A DNA stretch of 64,000 nt from Ilex aquifolium (lineage: Eukaryota; Streptophyta; Magnoliopsida; Aquifoliales; Aquifoliaceae): positions 20,659,844 through 20,723,843 of the forward strand of contig OX637402.1 of assembly GCA_951799425.1 (NCBI GenBank), read 5' to 3'. Of this stretch, positions 1 through 11,600 are shown one piece after another. The translations under genes and the position numbers were made by a program. The notes beneath the pieces were generated by a model, which did no database searches, was not told where the DNA came from, and was given only the letters and a program-made list of their open reading frames with translations. Position 1 is the stretch's first letter. Every line of letters begins with the position of its first letter.

Positions 1-782
1 AGTTGTTCATATAGGAACAATGGGTTTTTGTTGTTTTAGATGCATAAATTGTTGTATAGGCACATACATTTTACTTGGTCCATTGTATAGGACCCACAAA
101 TTATTTTGTAGATCTTCGTTTAGAATAGACTACACAATTTGATTGAATTGATGCAATATAAGTTGAGGATTGTCAGGCAGGTTTCATAGTTTATTTGTTT
201 AGTTAACATTTTTTAGATGGTAGATTATGTAATTAGCATTTTATTGATTGTCTATGAAGGTTGATAGTTTATTGGTATCTAATTTTGTGGAAATTCTATC
301 CAAATATTTTTAAAAGAACAAAATAAATTCTTTTAGATTAAATATTGACAATTTTTGTTTAGCATACATGGTACATTCAAGTTTTAACATTCCTTCTAAC
401 AACTTTATTTTACAAAAATCATGACATTAGAAATGTAGTTTAGACTTTTAGTTTAATGCGTGTCTATATTCAATGTTTGATTGTTTCGTGTTAAAAAACA
501 ATGTTCGTTTTTTTTCTTTTTTTTGAATTGCACAATACCTTCAAGAATGGGTTATCGTTAATTATATAATAATTCTAAAGGTGGTTTCAGAGTCAATTCG
601 GAAAGTGTGTTCTCCTTCCATTATTTTTTTCTTTTATCTTTGAGTAATTTTTCCACGGAAGAGTAGGAAACCTCAGTTTTGTAAACCACAAATAGATAGT
701 AGATAATTATTTGATTTGGCTTTGTTAAATTGTAGTACAATGCGTGAAAACATTATTGTGGGAGAACGAGTATATTAAGTAC
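1..782. other. intron of the CDKAL1-like gene, no feature seen
   Basis: This AT-rich stretch follows exon 6 of the minus-strand methylthiotransferase gene, whose donor GT lies at 781-782. The next exon should encode the rest of the radical SAM barrel. I could not find it here, so it is probably beyond the left edge. I see no other coding, RNA or transposon signal. Confidence 0.6.
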
Positions 783-3700
783 CATAAGCTCCGGTATCTT
801 CACTACTCAACCAAATCTCCTTCACTCCATCAGCTATGACATTTCTGACACGCCCTACCTGAAGTGCTGAGAATTAGACAAACAGCTGATGAATTTCAAA
901 GTCAAGATTAAAAATATATGCACGTTACATACAAGGCTGTCAACTGTATAGCTTCCTAGATGACCGCGAGCATGCTTCGTTTTGCAATATGTGCAAGCAC
1001 CTAAACAACCAACATTAATTGGAAGAATCTCAACAAACTTGTTCTTTCTCACCTGTTGGATAACAAGTCAAAATCATCTGAACAAGTACATAAATAGGAA
1101 ACATTTTCCATCCCAAGTAAGTTTAATGGAAATCATTCATATGAGATCTAAAATTTGCACCTTTGGAAGATCAAGTGCCGGCAATGTCTTGCGGGTTAAA
1201 AGCCGCACCTCGTGACCTTTTAAAGTCTCTTCTACAACTTCTACCACACGATCAATTTGCTGGACTCCAACTATACTGACCCCTTCTAGCTCTTTCAGAT
1301 CTCGACTTCCTTGAGGCACACAACCTGCTACCACCAGGGGCTTCTTTGCAATTTTACATTTCGATATCAGTGTGTCCATGGCAGACTGACTTGGGGACTT
1401 CACTGTGCAGCTGCATCATGATCATGGAATACGGGGTAGTTCGAATATAAAAATAAAGTCAGAAATCAAGTTAGAATGTAAAAAACTTCCCGCTCATACA
1501 TATAAGAATATCGAATGGTTTCCCAATCATTCGAATTCAAAAAAATATTAAAGGTTCAACAAACCGCGCAAGGAGAAGATGCTACGAAGGACTTTGAAAG
1601 AATGCCATTCTTTTCATTAACGATCATTGGCCTCAAGTGTGTGCCGAGGGTTGAGGCTTGAGATTTGGTCATTGTGTCTATTTCTCTATGCTCATAGTTT
1701 TGCTTTTAACCTTCTCTTTTATTTTATGTATCTCTCTTGTATGTAACTTTTATCATGAGGACTCATTTTTCTCTAATGTACTCTTTCATGATTTTATTGA
1801 GGATTAATAAATTTTCATGTTTACTATTAAAAAAAAAAAAGATGCTACCATACTTGCAATGGCTGAATTTTGAGATATAGTCAAATGAGACAACCAGGGA
1901 AACAAAGAAGCAAAAGGTGACAACACCTCACACACCCTCACAAAACCTAATTTTTCCCCCATACCCCCCCACCAAAAAAAAAAACAAATTTGACATGCTT
2001 GTAAAAGATAGGTATTCCTTGAGAACGCACGCACCTCATGAGTCTCTAAAAGAAGCCTATTCACAGAGTTCTATGATATCTAAAGTCTACTTCTAGTAAA
2101 GGGTTATTCTTTTTTAGACACGGACACCTACAAATGGGAGCTGCTGAGCAGAATATGTTAATGGGGAAGATCAACATCTGGTAAATGTTCCTTTGTAGGT
2201 GGAACCCTACTGACATGGCATACCAAGAATGAGTCGTTGCTAGATGTAGTGTAGAGACAACTTATGGTGTCCGTGAACAACTCTCATTGAAATCTTTATT
2301 GAAGGAGCTTAGTTTTGACCTGGGGAAGCCATTGAAGCTGAACTGTGATAACAGAGTGGTGATTTCTACTGCTCAAAATCACTTTTCGAAAAAAAAATGC
2401 TCACAGATAAAACCAAAAACATGTGGAAGCTGGTAAATAGTTTACCAAAGAAAAGTTAAATGCAACTTTCGTTGACACCTTTTGTGAAGATAGGAAATCA
2501 ACTTGCATATATTCTGACAAAAAGAGTTTGAGCACAATGTTTCACAGTTCTTGACAAGCTGGGCATATGGAATATATTTGTACCAGCTTGAGGGGGAGTA
2601 TAAAGTGTTCTAGCTTCTTCTATGTCACTGAGTAGGCATTTTTTCCCTTTAATATGAGTTGGTGTTGGTAATAATATTAGGAGTGAAGGAACCCTAATCA
2701 TCTCTCTCTTTTCAGCCCTACACACACTCTCTCTCCCCCCCCCCCCCCCCCCCTTTTCTTTTTTCCTTTTATCCTTCGCTCTTTCTTCAATTGTGGGATT
2801 ACACAAAAATCAACATTACAATGTGCCTTCTGGTTCTCTCAACGATCCACATTAAAATATATATGACATTCATATCCAAGTTCCCCGCATTAGTCTATCA
2901 TTGACCACCGCCCACTTGACTCTTATTAGTCACATGACCATGATAATGTGATTGAAGCAATATTAGAGCACTTAGATTCCAGGCTTGATCAAAATGGCAA
3001 CAAAAAAATGGATATGTAAAAACATAAACAGGTCCTCACGTATTTATCAGCCACAGGTCTGCCTCCTCTGGAATGTCACTCAGAGCATAACCAAATGCTG
3101 AAAGTTGACCTGCCATATATTCGCTGTCACTCTGCCAAGATGATCAAAACAATATGTGAAAAGAAATGCCATTTCCCAAAACTACAAATAATTATTAAGC
3201 TACACAAAACAAGCAATGCAGGCAAGACCTATGCACTGATCGTAATAGTTATATGCCATTGACATCGTCCTTTTTCTTAAATTTTTCAAAATAATAAGCT
3301 TTATCCATTCTCTCCTCTTTTTCTAATTAATGATGAGGTACACTTATATAGTGCATATGAGAGATAGAGTACATGAATTCCACTTGTTTCTCCGCTCCTA
3401 AATTCCACTTTCAAAGCAAAGGTGCATGTTTTGTACCCTGCTCACGAGAAAATTAGAACAAAATAAGATGCTCCCACCTACAAGAACTATCCCAGCTTCT
3501 AGCCCATAATTTTATGGTTTATGGCTAAGGAGTTGTGATCTGCATCATGCCTAGCTAGCTTTTATTGAGTGACCAAGCAGCATACGTAAATGGTGTGCTT
3601 GGAGTCGACAATGTGGAACAACTTCTTGTCAATTTGTCTCTTTCATGTATGTTTTCCCTATTTCTACCCTCCTCTCTTTTTATTCTTTTTTGGCTTTGTA

Positions 3701-6700
3701 TTCAAAGTTTTTTTTATGTATAACCAAACCAAACCTGATATCCCAATCATTTGGAGTCTATATGAGTCCGTCTTCACTATTCATTTTGGTCATGACCATA
3801 TGCTCATTTAAGTTAAATATTTTCATATATTTTCTTATTATTTCGTTCAATGTTAATTTAGGTATATCCCTACTCTTAATACCATTAAGAGAAATTCTAT
3901 CACTTTTTCTAACTGGTACCCCTATCTGCCTCCGTTGAACATGTTTGTTCTCAATTGGAGCTACTCTTACCATTTCTCTAATACGGTCATTTCGTATTCT
4001 ATCCTTTCTAATTTTTCCACACATCTACCTTAACATTCTCATTTCCGCTAACCTCATTTTGTCACTATGTTGTTTCCTAATTGCCCAACATTATGCCTCA
4101 TACAACATTGTTGTCCTCATAGCTGTTCGGTAAAACTTGTCTTTCAATTTTATTGTGTCCTTCTATCACATAATATGCTAGATACTTTCCTCCACTTAAG
4201 CCAACCAACGTTGATTCTATGAGTTACATCGTCTCCAATCTCTCCATCATTGTTAATGATCGATCCTAGATATCTAAATCGTTTACTTGTTTGTATTTTT
4301 TGATTTTCAATCTTAACTTTTTCACTGTATCTACTTCTTCCATTACTAAAATTGTATTACATGTATTCAGTCTTACTTCTATTTATTTTAAACCTTTTTG
4401 ACTTGAGTATCTCTCTCCAAATTTTTAATTTATTATTAATCCCTCTTCGGGTTTCATCTACTAAGACAATATTATTTGCAAATAGCACATACTGTGAGAC
4501 ATCATCTTAAATATGCCTAGTGAGTTCATCCATAATTAAGGCGAATAAGTATGGACTTAGGGCTGATCCTAGGTGTAATTCAACCGTGATTGAAAATTCT
4601 TTACTTTCTCCCACGAAAAACCTGATTGTAGTCATAGCCCCATCATACATGTCCCTTATCACTTCAATATACCTATTTGTCACTCTTTTTTTCTCAAACA
4701 CCCTCCATATTATATTTCTAGGCCTTTATCATATGCCTTTTCAAGATCTATAAATACCATATGGAGATTTTTCTTCTTCTCTATATACTTTTCTATGAGT
4801 GTTATTAATAAATATATAACCTCCATTGTTGATCTACTAAGCATAAACCCAAACTAATTTTCCGAAATTATAGTCTCAACTCTTAGGCGATGTTCAATGA
4901 TCCTTTCTCATAGCTTCATTGTATGACTCATCAATTTTTTCCATATATAATTATTACAATTTTGAAAATCTCATTTATTTCTATAGATAAGTACTAAAAT
5001 ACTCTTTCTCCATTCATCGGTCATTTTCCAAATAGTAATAATTCTATTAAATAATTTCGTTAGCCACAACACCCTATCATTCCCTAAGCACTTCCAAATC
5101 TCAATTGAAATCTCATCCGGTCCTAAAGTCTTGCCTAATTTTATTTTCTTCAATACAATCTCTACCTCCGAATCCTTGATTCTACGAAAGAACGTGTGTG
5201 CTCTAATTTAATGAATCCTACCATTTTTTATCTCTTCTAAGTTACCTAAGTGATTTTTATTTAATAGTTTTTCAAAATAGTCTTTCCACCGATCATTTAT
5301 TTCTTCATCCTTCACTAAAACCTTTGAATCATCGCCCTTGATGCACTTAACTTGGTTAAAAAAATTTATTTTTCTTTCTCTAGTTTTAGCTAGTTTGTAG
5401 ATGTCTTTTTCTTCCTCTTTACTATTTAGTTTTTTATACAACTCGTCGTAGGCTTTTAACTTAGCATCTCTAACTATCTTTTTAACCTTTTTGCTAGCTA
5501 ATTTATATCGTTGGAAGTTCAAGTTATTTCTATCATTTTACCATCTCTTAAAGGATTCTTTCCTTACTTTAACTACATCTTGTACGTCATCATTCCACCA
5601 TCAAGTTTATTTTCCCACAAGCCCTCTACCCTTTGACTCACCAAGAAACTTTTTCGAAATTTTGCTAATGCATTCCGTCATCCTATTCCACATAACGTTA
5701 GTCTCATCCTCTAAATTTCATACGACCTCCTTAAACATTCTACTCCCAAAAAATAATAGTTTCTCATCTTTTAGATTCCACCATCTCATTCTTTGTTTTT
5801 CTAATACTTCTCCTTACTCTATGTTTCCCGTTAATATATAAATCTAGGATTGTTAGCCTATGTTGAGATGTTAATCTAGATTTCATTCTTGTTTTCTAAT
5901 GCTTCTCCTTACTTTATGCATATAAAATGCATTTCATATGAGAAGTGAGCCTTGATACATTGGTAAGGTTGTTCCATTAGGAGTGGTTGTCGAAAATTTG
6001 AGTCACGAAAATGGTCATTCTACATAGGAATTAAAACTTTTAAGATATAATTGTAGCACCCTGCTCAAAAAAACTTAAAGAGTCCTACATTGGCAAACAC
6101 TCATCAATTTCCGACTTTAATTTGATCGAGAATGTGTCAAATGCTTATACACTATAACAACGCCTCTACCAGAGCGATTTTCATTTTTCCTATAACAGCA
6201 AAGGTATAAGAAATTCATAACAGTGTTACTCTAGCATTTTTCCAGACAACATCAAATAGCACTATCCAAAGGCACTTTAAAATGCAGAAACTTCAATTGA
6301 CCTTCTGGGTTTGTCCATATAGTAAACCACCATCACCCACACATACACGCACAAGTGCAGAACGGCATTATAAGGAGGGGGAAACCCCACTAACATTTGG
6401 CTGACCCTCAATTTACCCTTATATATGCAGTATTACAAAATCATAATTATGTCAAATTCATTACGTTGCCCCCCTTAGGTTTTAGAAATTTGTAAAGTGG
6501 TCCCAGCAATTATTTTTTCCCCGTTAGTTAGTCATTCACTCAACTGCCTATATTTTGTTTTTGTACTAGGGAAAACAGATATAGATGTCTTAACCTATTA
6601 ACCAAAGACAATACCTTCATTATTTAATACACTGACACTTATTTTCGAAAAACAATCATATAGTTGTCTTCACTCGTTTTTTAGTGAGTGATAAAACATC

Positions 6701-7555
6701 CTTGCGAAAGACTCAACTTCTCAACCAAGGATGATCTGTTGTCAAAAAAAAAAAAAAAACCAAGGATGGTCTCAAATAGGCTGCACAACAAGCTGAGAGA
6801 TAATTTCGTCAAGGACTCTTTGGTTGTGTACACTAAAAGAAAAATTGTGAAAAATTAGCATATAATCAGTCAATTATTGAAGACATGTGTGACTTATACC
6901 AAAGCTGTCAGTGCTGCTTTCTAATGTTTGACTTAGTTGAAACGTATTATGCAAAAATTATTGTCTCTTTTTTTATTCATACTTTGTTTCGGCTAATTTA
7001 ATACTGGTTCAAATTTCCATCTATAAATCAAGTCTTGAATCTAATATATTTCACGTGCTTGAATGTAGGATTCTGTGTGTCAAGGAAAATTCTATTTAGT
7101 TTTTATACTAATTGGTTAATTTTTCATTCATATTTTCGCCACCCCCCCCCCCCCCCCCTCTTCCCCCTCCCCCTAAAATACAATCTTGGCTCCCAGCGCG
7201 CGCACACACATGAAGAGAGAAAAAGGAATCAGAAAAGTTACCTGATTATGAGAACATCCAAAAGTCTTCATATAAATTGTCTGCATAAAACATTCCGGCA
7301 ACAATATGAGTCGGTGAGAAAACAAAAATACATACCAACACATTCTTACACATAAAAATATACAGACACGAATTCTATCTAGAGAAAGAGAGAGACCTGG
7401 GTGCCAGGGATTTTGGAATAATAAGGGGAAGTGACAGAGTCTCGGACTGGCTTCTTCTGCTTGGGATTGACTCCAACGCCTGGCGCCGCCAAGGGCAACC
7501 GAAACCCAGGTGGTGCCCCACCACTCCCCACCAATAAATCTTCTATATCCTCCAT
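783..7555 (-). CDS. CDKAL1/MtaB-like tRNA threonylcarbamoyladenosine methylthiotransferase, 5' part (exons 1-6)
   Basis: The enzyme family adds a methylthio group to t6A37 of certain tRNAs, using S-adenosylmethionine and two 4Fe-4S clusters. Exons, read on the minus strand, are 7397-7555 (ATG at 7555), 7242-7280, 3040-3131, 1161-1410, 933-1052 and 783-858. All introns are GT-AG and the phases join without a break, giving 245 residues plus one base. The three UPF0004-domain cysteines are at about residues 62 (FGCSHNQSDSEY), 98 (NTCTVKS) and 127 (VAGCVPQ). The radical SAM Cx3CxxC motif (GCLGACTYC) is at 196, 200 and 203. The plant homologue is about 600 residues, so the rest of the barrel, the TRAM domain and the C-terminus lie outside the window. 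Intron 2 (4.1 kb) holds an RTE LINE and a SINE-like trace; intron 3 holds copia and L1 fragments. Family assignment is firm, and the exon ends are read by eye. Confidence 0.93.
1576..1848 (+). mobile_element. 5'-truncated LINE (L1-like) tail with poly-A and 10-bp target duplication
   Basis: A perfect 10-bp direct repeat AAGATGCTAC lies at 1576-1585 and 1839-1848. Between them is about 250 bp of T-rich sequence resembling a plant L1 3' end, finishing in a run of A. It sits in intron 3 of the methylthiotransferase gene, antisense to it. Too little coding sequence remains to classify it further. Confidence 0.6.
2120..2820 (+). mobile_element. Ty1/copia 3' fragment: decayed RNase H, polypurine tract, LTR start
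   Basis: Plus-strand translation gives the copia RNase H signatures [18 protein letters not shown] (about 2163-2216) and, after several stops, [18 protein letters not shown] (about 2475-2530). An A/G-rich polypurine tract, TTGAGGGGGAGT, follows at about 2588-2599, and then LTR-like sequence with a long C run near 2737. Frames are broken by stops, so it is dead. It lies in intron 3 of the methylthiotransferase gene, in the opposite orientation. Confidence 0.7.
3640..5900 (-). pseudogene. RTE-clade LINE remnant (end of endonuclease, linker, reverse transcriptase)
   Basis: Minus-strand reading frames follow RTE non-LTR retrotransposon order. They are the end of the endonuclease domain ([12 protein letters not shown], near 5850), the linker (5522-5208), RT fingers with [20 protein letters not shown] (5153-4971), the palm with [18 protein letters not shown] (4701-4507), and the C-terminus, [20 protein letters not shown] (4024 onward). 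The catalytic FADD box reads FANN (about 4465-4480), so both metal-binding aspartates are changed. Several stops and frameshifts confirm a dead copy. It lies inside intron 2 of the CDKAL1-like gene, in the same orientation. Confidence 0.85.
5940..6065 (+). mobile_element. possible Au-like SINE remnant
   Basis: The stretch starting GCCTTGATACATTGGTAAGG, with TTTGAGTCACGAAAATGG downstream, recalls the A-box and B-box layout and the flanking words of plant Au-type SINEs. It is diverged, and no target duplication is obvious. From here to exon 2 (7242) I see only AT-rich intron with an A run near 6746 and a C run near 7141. Confidence 0.35.
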
Positions 7556-7869
7556 TTCAATATACTAGATTATGGGTTCTATGAGAAAAGAGAGGGTATT
7601 GAAAGAATATATCTTGATTTCGTTTGCTAGTATGTGCGTGTGTAAGAGTGGGAGAGACAGGGAGAGAGGAGACAGCGCGAGGGAGGGAGAGAGAACGTTA
7701 CATGCTCTGCTTAGTGAAAATATTGGTCTTTCGGAGCCTGTCAGACCTCCAATGGGTCCGATCGGGCTGACCGGTCCGAATTCTGTGGATCACTCCAAGG
7801 TAATTTGTTAGTGCTTAATTGCAATGCACGTGAGAGGTTTTATAAACTTGTCTCAATCCCTTCAAACAT
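7556..7869. promoter_or_regulatory. 5' flank of the CDKAL1-like gene
   Basis: This is the short upstream region between the start codon (7555, minus strand) and the first transposon boundary at 7870. It contains a GA-rich purine stretch around 7650-7695, which on the gene's strand is a CT-rich tract typical of plant 5' leaders or core promoters. No TATA box could be fixed with confidence. Confidence 0.35.
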
Positions 7870-9128
7870 TAATGGCTCGTTTGGTTGCCATATTAAAAAT
7901 AAATGAATTGTATAAAGTAATACAGTTTAATACAATATAGATAGATAAAAGACAAGATTAAATATGGTATTAGAATAATACGTAATTTTATCTAGTGTTT
8001 GATAATACACAATTTAAGCATTGGATAGTAATTATTTAATTTAATTGGTTGTTTGGTTATAAAATTATTTCTTCGTATTAATGTTGAATTAACAAAAATA
8101 TCATTAATCATAGTTTGTTACATTGATGACAACTTGATTTTATCACTTGAGGGTTATAATAGTAAATGTGTAGAATAATACGTTTAGTGGTAGGGGTGTC
8201 AAACGTGTCAGAATAAACGGTTACGTGTCGGGTTAAACGGCTGACGGGTGAAAAATATGTAAACCCGTACACGACACGTTTAATAAACGGGTGAAAAATC
8301 TCAACACGAACACGACCCGTTTAATAAACAGGTAACACGACACGACTCGTTTAATAAACAGGTAACACGACACGACTCGTTTAACCCGTTTAATTTTTAA
8401 AAAATTATATCAACAAATTTTAATACTTCACTTTTTTTTATTGTCAATTGTACTTACCTAAAAAAAAAAAGAATTTTTAGCCAAATTTCATAAAAATCAG
8501 ACTTGAATGCTTAAAAAAAAATGAAAGAGGTCATTGTCTTTTATAGGCAACTCAACTCTTCTCATCTCTCCTCATTTTCCAATGTGGAACAAAAACAAAA
8601 GGCATTGGTTTGCCTTTGTCTTTGAAGTGCTCCTCATCTCTCATCTTTTGTCTTTGAACTACTACTTTACTTTTTTTTTTTTTGTATTGATTTCTTTACT
8701 TCTTTTTTTCTTGTTAATTTTTTAAAATAATTATTAATTTATTAATATATTAATTTTATTTAAACGGGTAAACGTGTGATAAACGGTTTGACAGGTCTCA
8801 CCCGAACACGACCCGTTTATTAAACGTGTTTGGCGTGTCAACCCGTTTATCACTCAAACCCATTAAGATCTCACCCAAACCCGTATAATTCGTGTCGATT
8901 CGTGTCGGTTAATCGTGTTGTGTCGAATTTTGACAGGCCTACTTAGTGGTATTAAAAGACCTCTATAATACAGGTCTATCGTATAACAAATATACGATTA
9001 ATATACGTTTTTGAAATTAATATGATATCTAATTTGCTTACCAAACAAAATATTAGGTCCGATTAAATAAAAAATAATACAATTCAATATTTAATCCTCT
9101 CATAATACGTCTATCAAACGAACCCTAA
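7870..9128. mobile_element. PIF/Harbinger (Tourist-like) MITE, split by a hAT-type MITE
   Basis: The ends are inverted repeats: TGGCTCGTTTGG from 7873, and the complement GGGTTCGTTTGA reading in from 9125. They are flanked by TAA at 7870-7872 and 9126-9128, the Harbinger-type 3-bp duplication. Without the 751-bp insert and its 8-bp duplication the element is about 0.5 kb, AT-rich and non-coding. Its right TAA also serves as the left target duplication of the large Harbinger element next to it. Confidence 0.65.
8183..8949. mobile_element. non-autonomous hAT-type element with AAACGGGT subterminal repeats
   Basis: The element itself is 8191-8941 (751 bp). The ends TAGGGGTGTCAAA and TTTGACAGGCCTA are inverted copies. 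The 8-bp flanks TTTAGTGG (8183-8190) and CTTAGTGG (8942-8949) differ by one base. Both ends are packed with ACCCGTTTA/TAAACGGGT words, which would suit transposase-binding subterminal repeats. The middle is AT-rich with no credible ORF. Length, duplication size and ends fit hAT. Confidence 0.75.
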
Positions 9129-9771
9129 AGGTATGTTTGTTTGGGGGATTAATTATGGGTGGTATTGAAAATGATATACATTTCACTCCTACCCAATGGG
9201 ATACTATACCTGGTCTTAACATTTTATCCCATCATTCCCCTTGTTTGTTTCTTAGAAAAATTATTTGTGTGATACCTACCAAAAAAAGTGTGTCAGATGA
9301 ACTATTCAATGTAAAAAGACAATTGTAACATTATAATTGAAAGCAATTCATGCCCTTGTTTGTTCGTACAACCACTTGTGCATGACTAAAACCAAAACCT
9401 TGTTTTTTTTTTTTTTTTGTTCCACATTGTTTGCATGCACTGTTGCAATTATCTCCCAGATAACACACACACACACACACATAGAATCAACCTCAAACAC
9501 ACAAAACAATTGCATCAACAATGACTGCTTTATATTTTGCAAGAATATGTCCATCTGTCCAGCCTTAACACTACAACAAACTCACAGCAAAATCCCCATT
9601 AGAACAATGTATGGATATCAATTCAAGCACAACACACACAACACTGTCATTCCTTTTACAAAAAACAAACTGCATGCACAACACATCAACATATATAACG
9701 TCAAATATAAGATACCAGTGCAAGCACATCAACTGCCACTAAATAGCAATACAAACATAGTTCAAGAAAGT

Positions 9772-10173
9772 CTACCCAGAAAAAAAGTAAAGAATATGGG
9801 TTAGTAACATACCCAAAACAAACATCACAACATACATGAGATAGTTACCAACATTGCGGTCTCCCTCACCCTCGTCATCGCGCCCAACAACTATCAGGGC
9901 TGCTAGAGGAATGTCCATTGCATCTTCTACACGAAGATTATCCATAGGTTGATTCTGATGTACAACCACTTCAAATTCATGTTGGACATCTCTTATAACA
10001 TCTTCATTCGCAATGTATGTGCGCAATGCGTTTTCAGCCTCGATGTACGAGTCATAAGACTTGTACAACGCGCTCGAGTACCTATTCACTTGCACATGAC
10101 ATTCTTGTCATGTCGTATAGACACCAACTTGTTTTCCAACAAATACAACGTAAAAGCGTGTTCTCTTGTGCAT
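9772..10173 (-). pseudogene. RNase H1 N-terminal (hybrid-binding/viroplasmin-like) domain ORF of the Harbinger element
   Basis: Reading from ATG at 10173 gives FYVVFVGKQVGVYTT, one TGA stop (10108-10110) where the family has Trp, then QECHVQVNRYSSALYKSYDS and an acidic stretch. The FVGxxxGVY...W..C..QV...S..YKSY pattern is that of the hybrid-binding domain found at the N-terminus of RNase H1 and in caulimovirus-type viroplasmin. A hydrophobic tail (YLMYVVMFVLGMLLTHILYF) follows. It may be a membrane anchor, or intron read-through, because a GTAACT donor-like site precedes it. The ORF begins about 300 bp after the Myb-like gene. Apart from the TGA it is open. Confidence 0.6.
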
Positions 10174-10469
10174 CACTTGTCTAACTAAATACATGTTAGT
10201 ACATTTCTATGCAAGCGCATACCAATATAAAAAACAAGAGTTAATAAACATAACGTCATAATGCAAATACAACTAAGTTGTTAAAACTTCATACGAAATA
10301 ATTTACATACGTACTTAACTATATTTTACATACGAACATAACCATATATTACATATAGACATAGGTGAACAAGCAAAAAAATTGGACAGTATATCATGTC
10401 ACTTTATAAGGTCTTATATGACTAATTTCACCTATATCACGTCAAAAGAAATGTTACCCAACCCTACAC

Positions 10470-11483
10470 CTATTGGTAGCTTGCTCTGTACAACAAATTC
10501 CTTACCCAATATGGCTTTGAAGTGTTAGACAAGCTAAAGAATAAGTCCACCTTAACCGGATTAGAGGCAATTCTGTAACCAGCCTCATAGAGTAGATCCT
10601 CATCAAGCCACCCAATTTTCTCAAGCTCAGCAAAGATTCTTCTTCTCGATTTAGAAACATCTTGGGCATGGCCTACCCTATGTGCGATATTATCGAGCTT
10701 ACGACCACAAGTAGCAACATAATCACCTAAGACTCTGGTCATATCACCAAGCTACTTGCAATGACCTCGGCAGCTGTAGAAGCCTTTCTCTTCTTCATCT
10801 TTTTGGTAGTGGAGGTGTCAGTGGAAACATCCATGCCTTGAGTCATACTATGACTTGTGCCATTGGTCTCATTTTCATTTTTAATGCATGTCGGATCAAC
10901 TTCATGATGTGCATCCTCATTGTCATTCCCTCCAACCATGTCATCAAGATCCTTCGCAAATTCTCCTGATGCGCGATCCTTACCAAAAATAATTCTCCAA
11001 TCTTTGTTGTATGACCAACATTTTTCACTCATCCCCCTAGCCTGCTTATCCTTCTACAACAATTATACCACGAAAGATCATGTCTCGAATAAGTGGAGTA
11101 CTAAAAATAACAAAATACCTCTATTAATTAAAAAGTGGTATACCAGACCAAATTACCTTTAAATACTCCTCCCAAACATCATCAGAATCAACCTCGATTT
11201 TGTTATCAGTGTCATTTAACCCGAAGCCACTTGTGTTCATCATAGATAGTATACAATTATACTGCATCTTCCACATTTTTATCTTTGATTCGATGTGTGG
11301 TTGTGCACGAAGCATACTGCTGCCAATTCTTTGTTCTAGCATCTACAGATAACATGACATGAATGTACCATTAGGACACTTCAACCCTGCTGCACATAGA
11401 TCCTTCGGTGCATATAATAGTTGTGTCTCTTCTGCATTTGTCCATATTCGTCTGGTACCTTTTTCCACTTGAATACCACTCAT
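10470..11483 (-). pseudogene. Harbinger Myb/SANT-like DNA-binding protein (ORF1), two lesions
   Basis: In PIF/Harbinger elements this protein helps bring the transposase to the element's ends. ATG at 11483 opens a frame with RRIWTNAEE, DLCAAG and NGTF. A TAG stop lies at 11343-11345. The same frame then continues with RAQPHIESKIKMWKMQY, SGFGLNDT and DSDDVWEEYLK. A GT-AG intron (about 11054-11156) joins this to KDKQARGMSEKCWSYN and IFGKDRASGE. A one-base frameshift near 10745 moves the C-terminal helix (GHAQDVSKSRRRIFAELEKI) into another frame, ending at 10470. The protein was nearly full length before the two lesions. Confidence 0.8.
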
Positions 11484-11501
11484 ACTCTGCGAGCTGCCAA
11501 T

Positions 11502-11522
11502 ACACACACACACACACACACA

Positions 11523-11599
<77 letters not shown>

Positions 11600-11600
11600 A
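11502..11600. repeat. self-complementary (CA)n-(TA)n-(TG)n microsatellite
   Basis: A CA run is followed by a short GAGA spacer, a long TA run and a TG run. The CA and TG arms are complementary, so the tract could form a long hairpin. The Athila-type element inserted at its very end: the 5-bp target duplication GTGTA is its last five bases (11596-11600). Confidence 0.9.

Noticed and set aside
2498..2806. 102-codon minus-strand ORF with poly-Gly
   Set aside because: It crosses a long C run in a copia LTR and has no conserved content.
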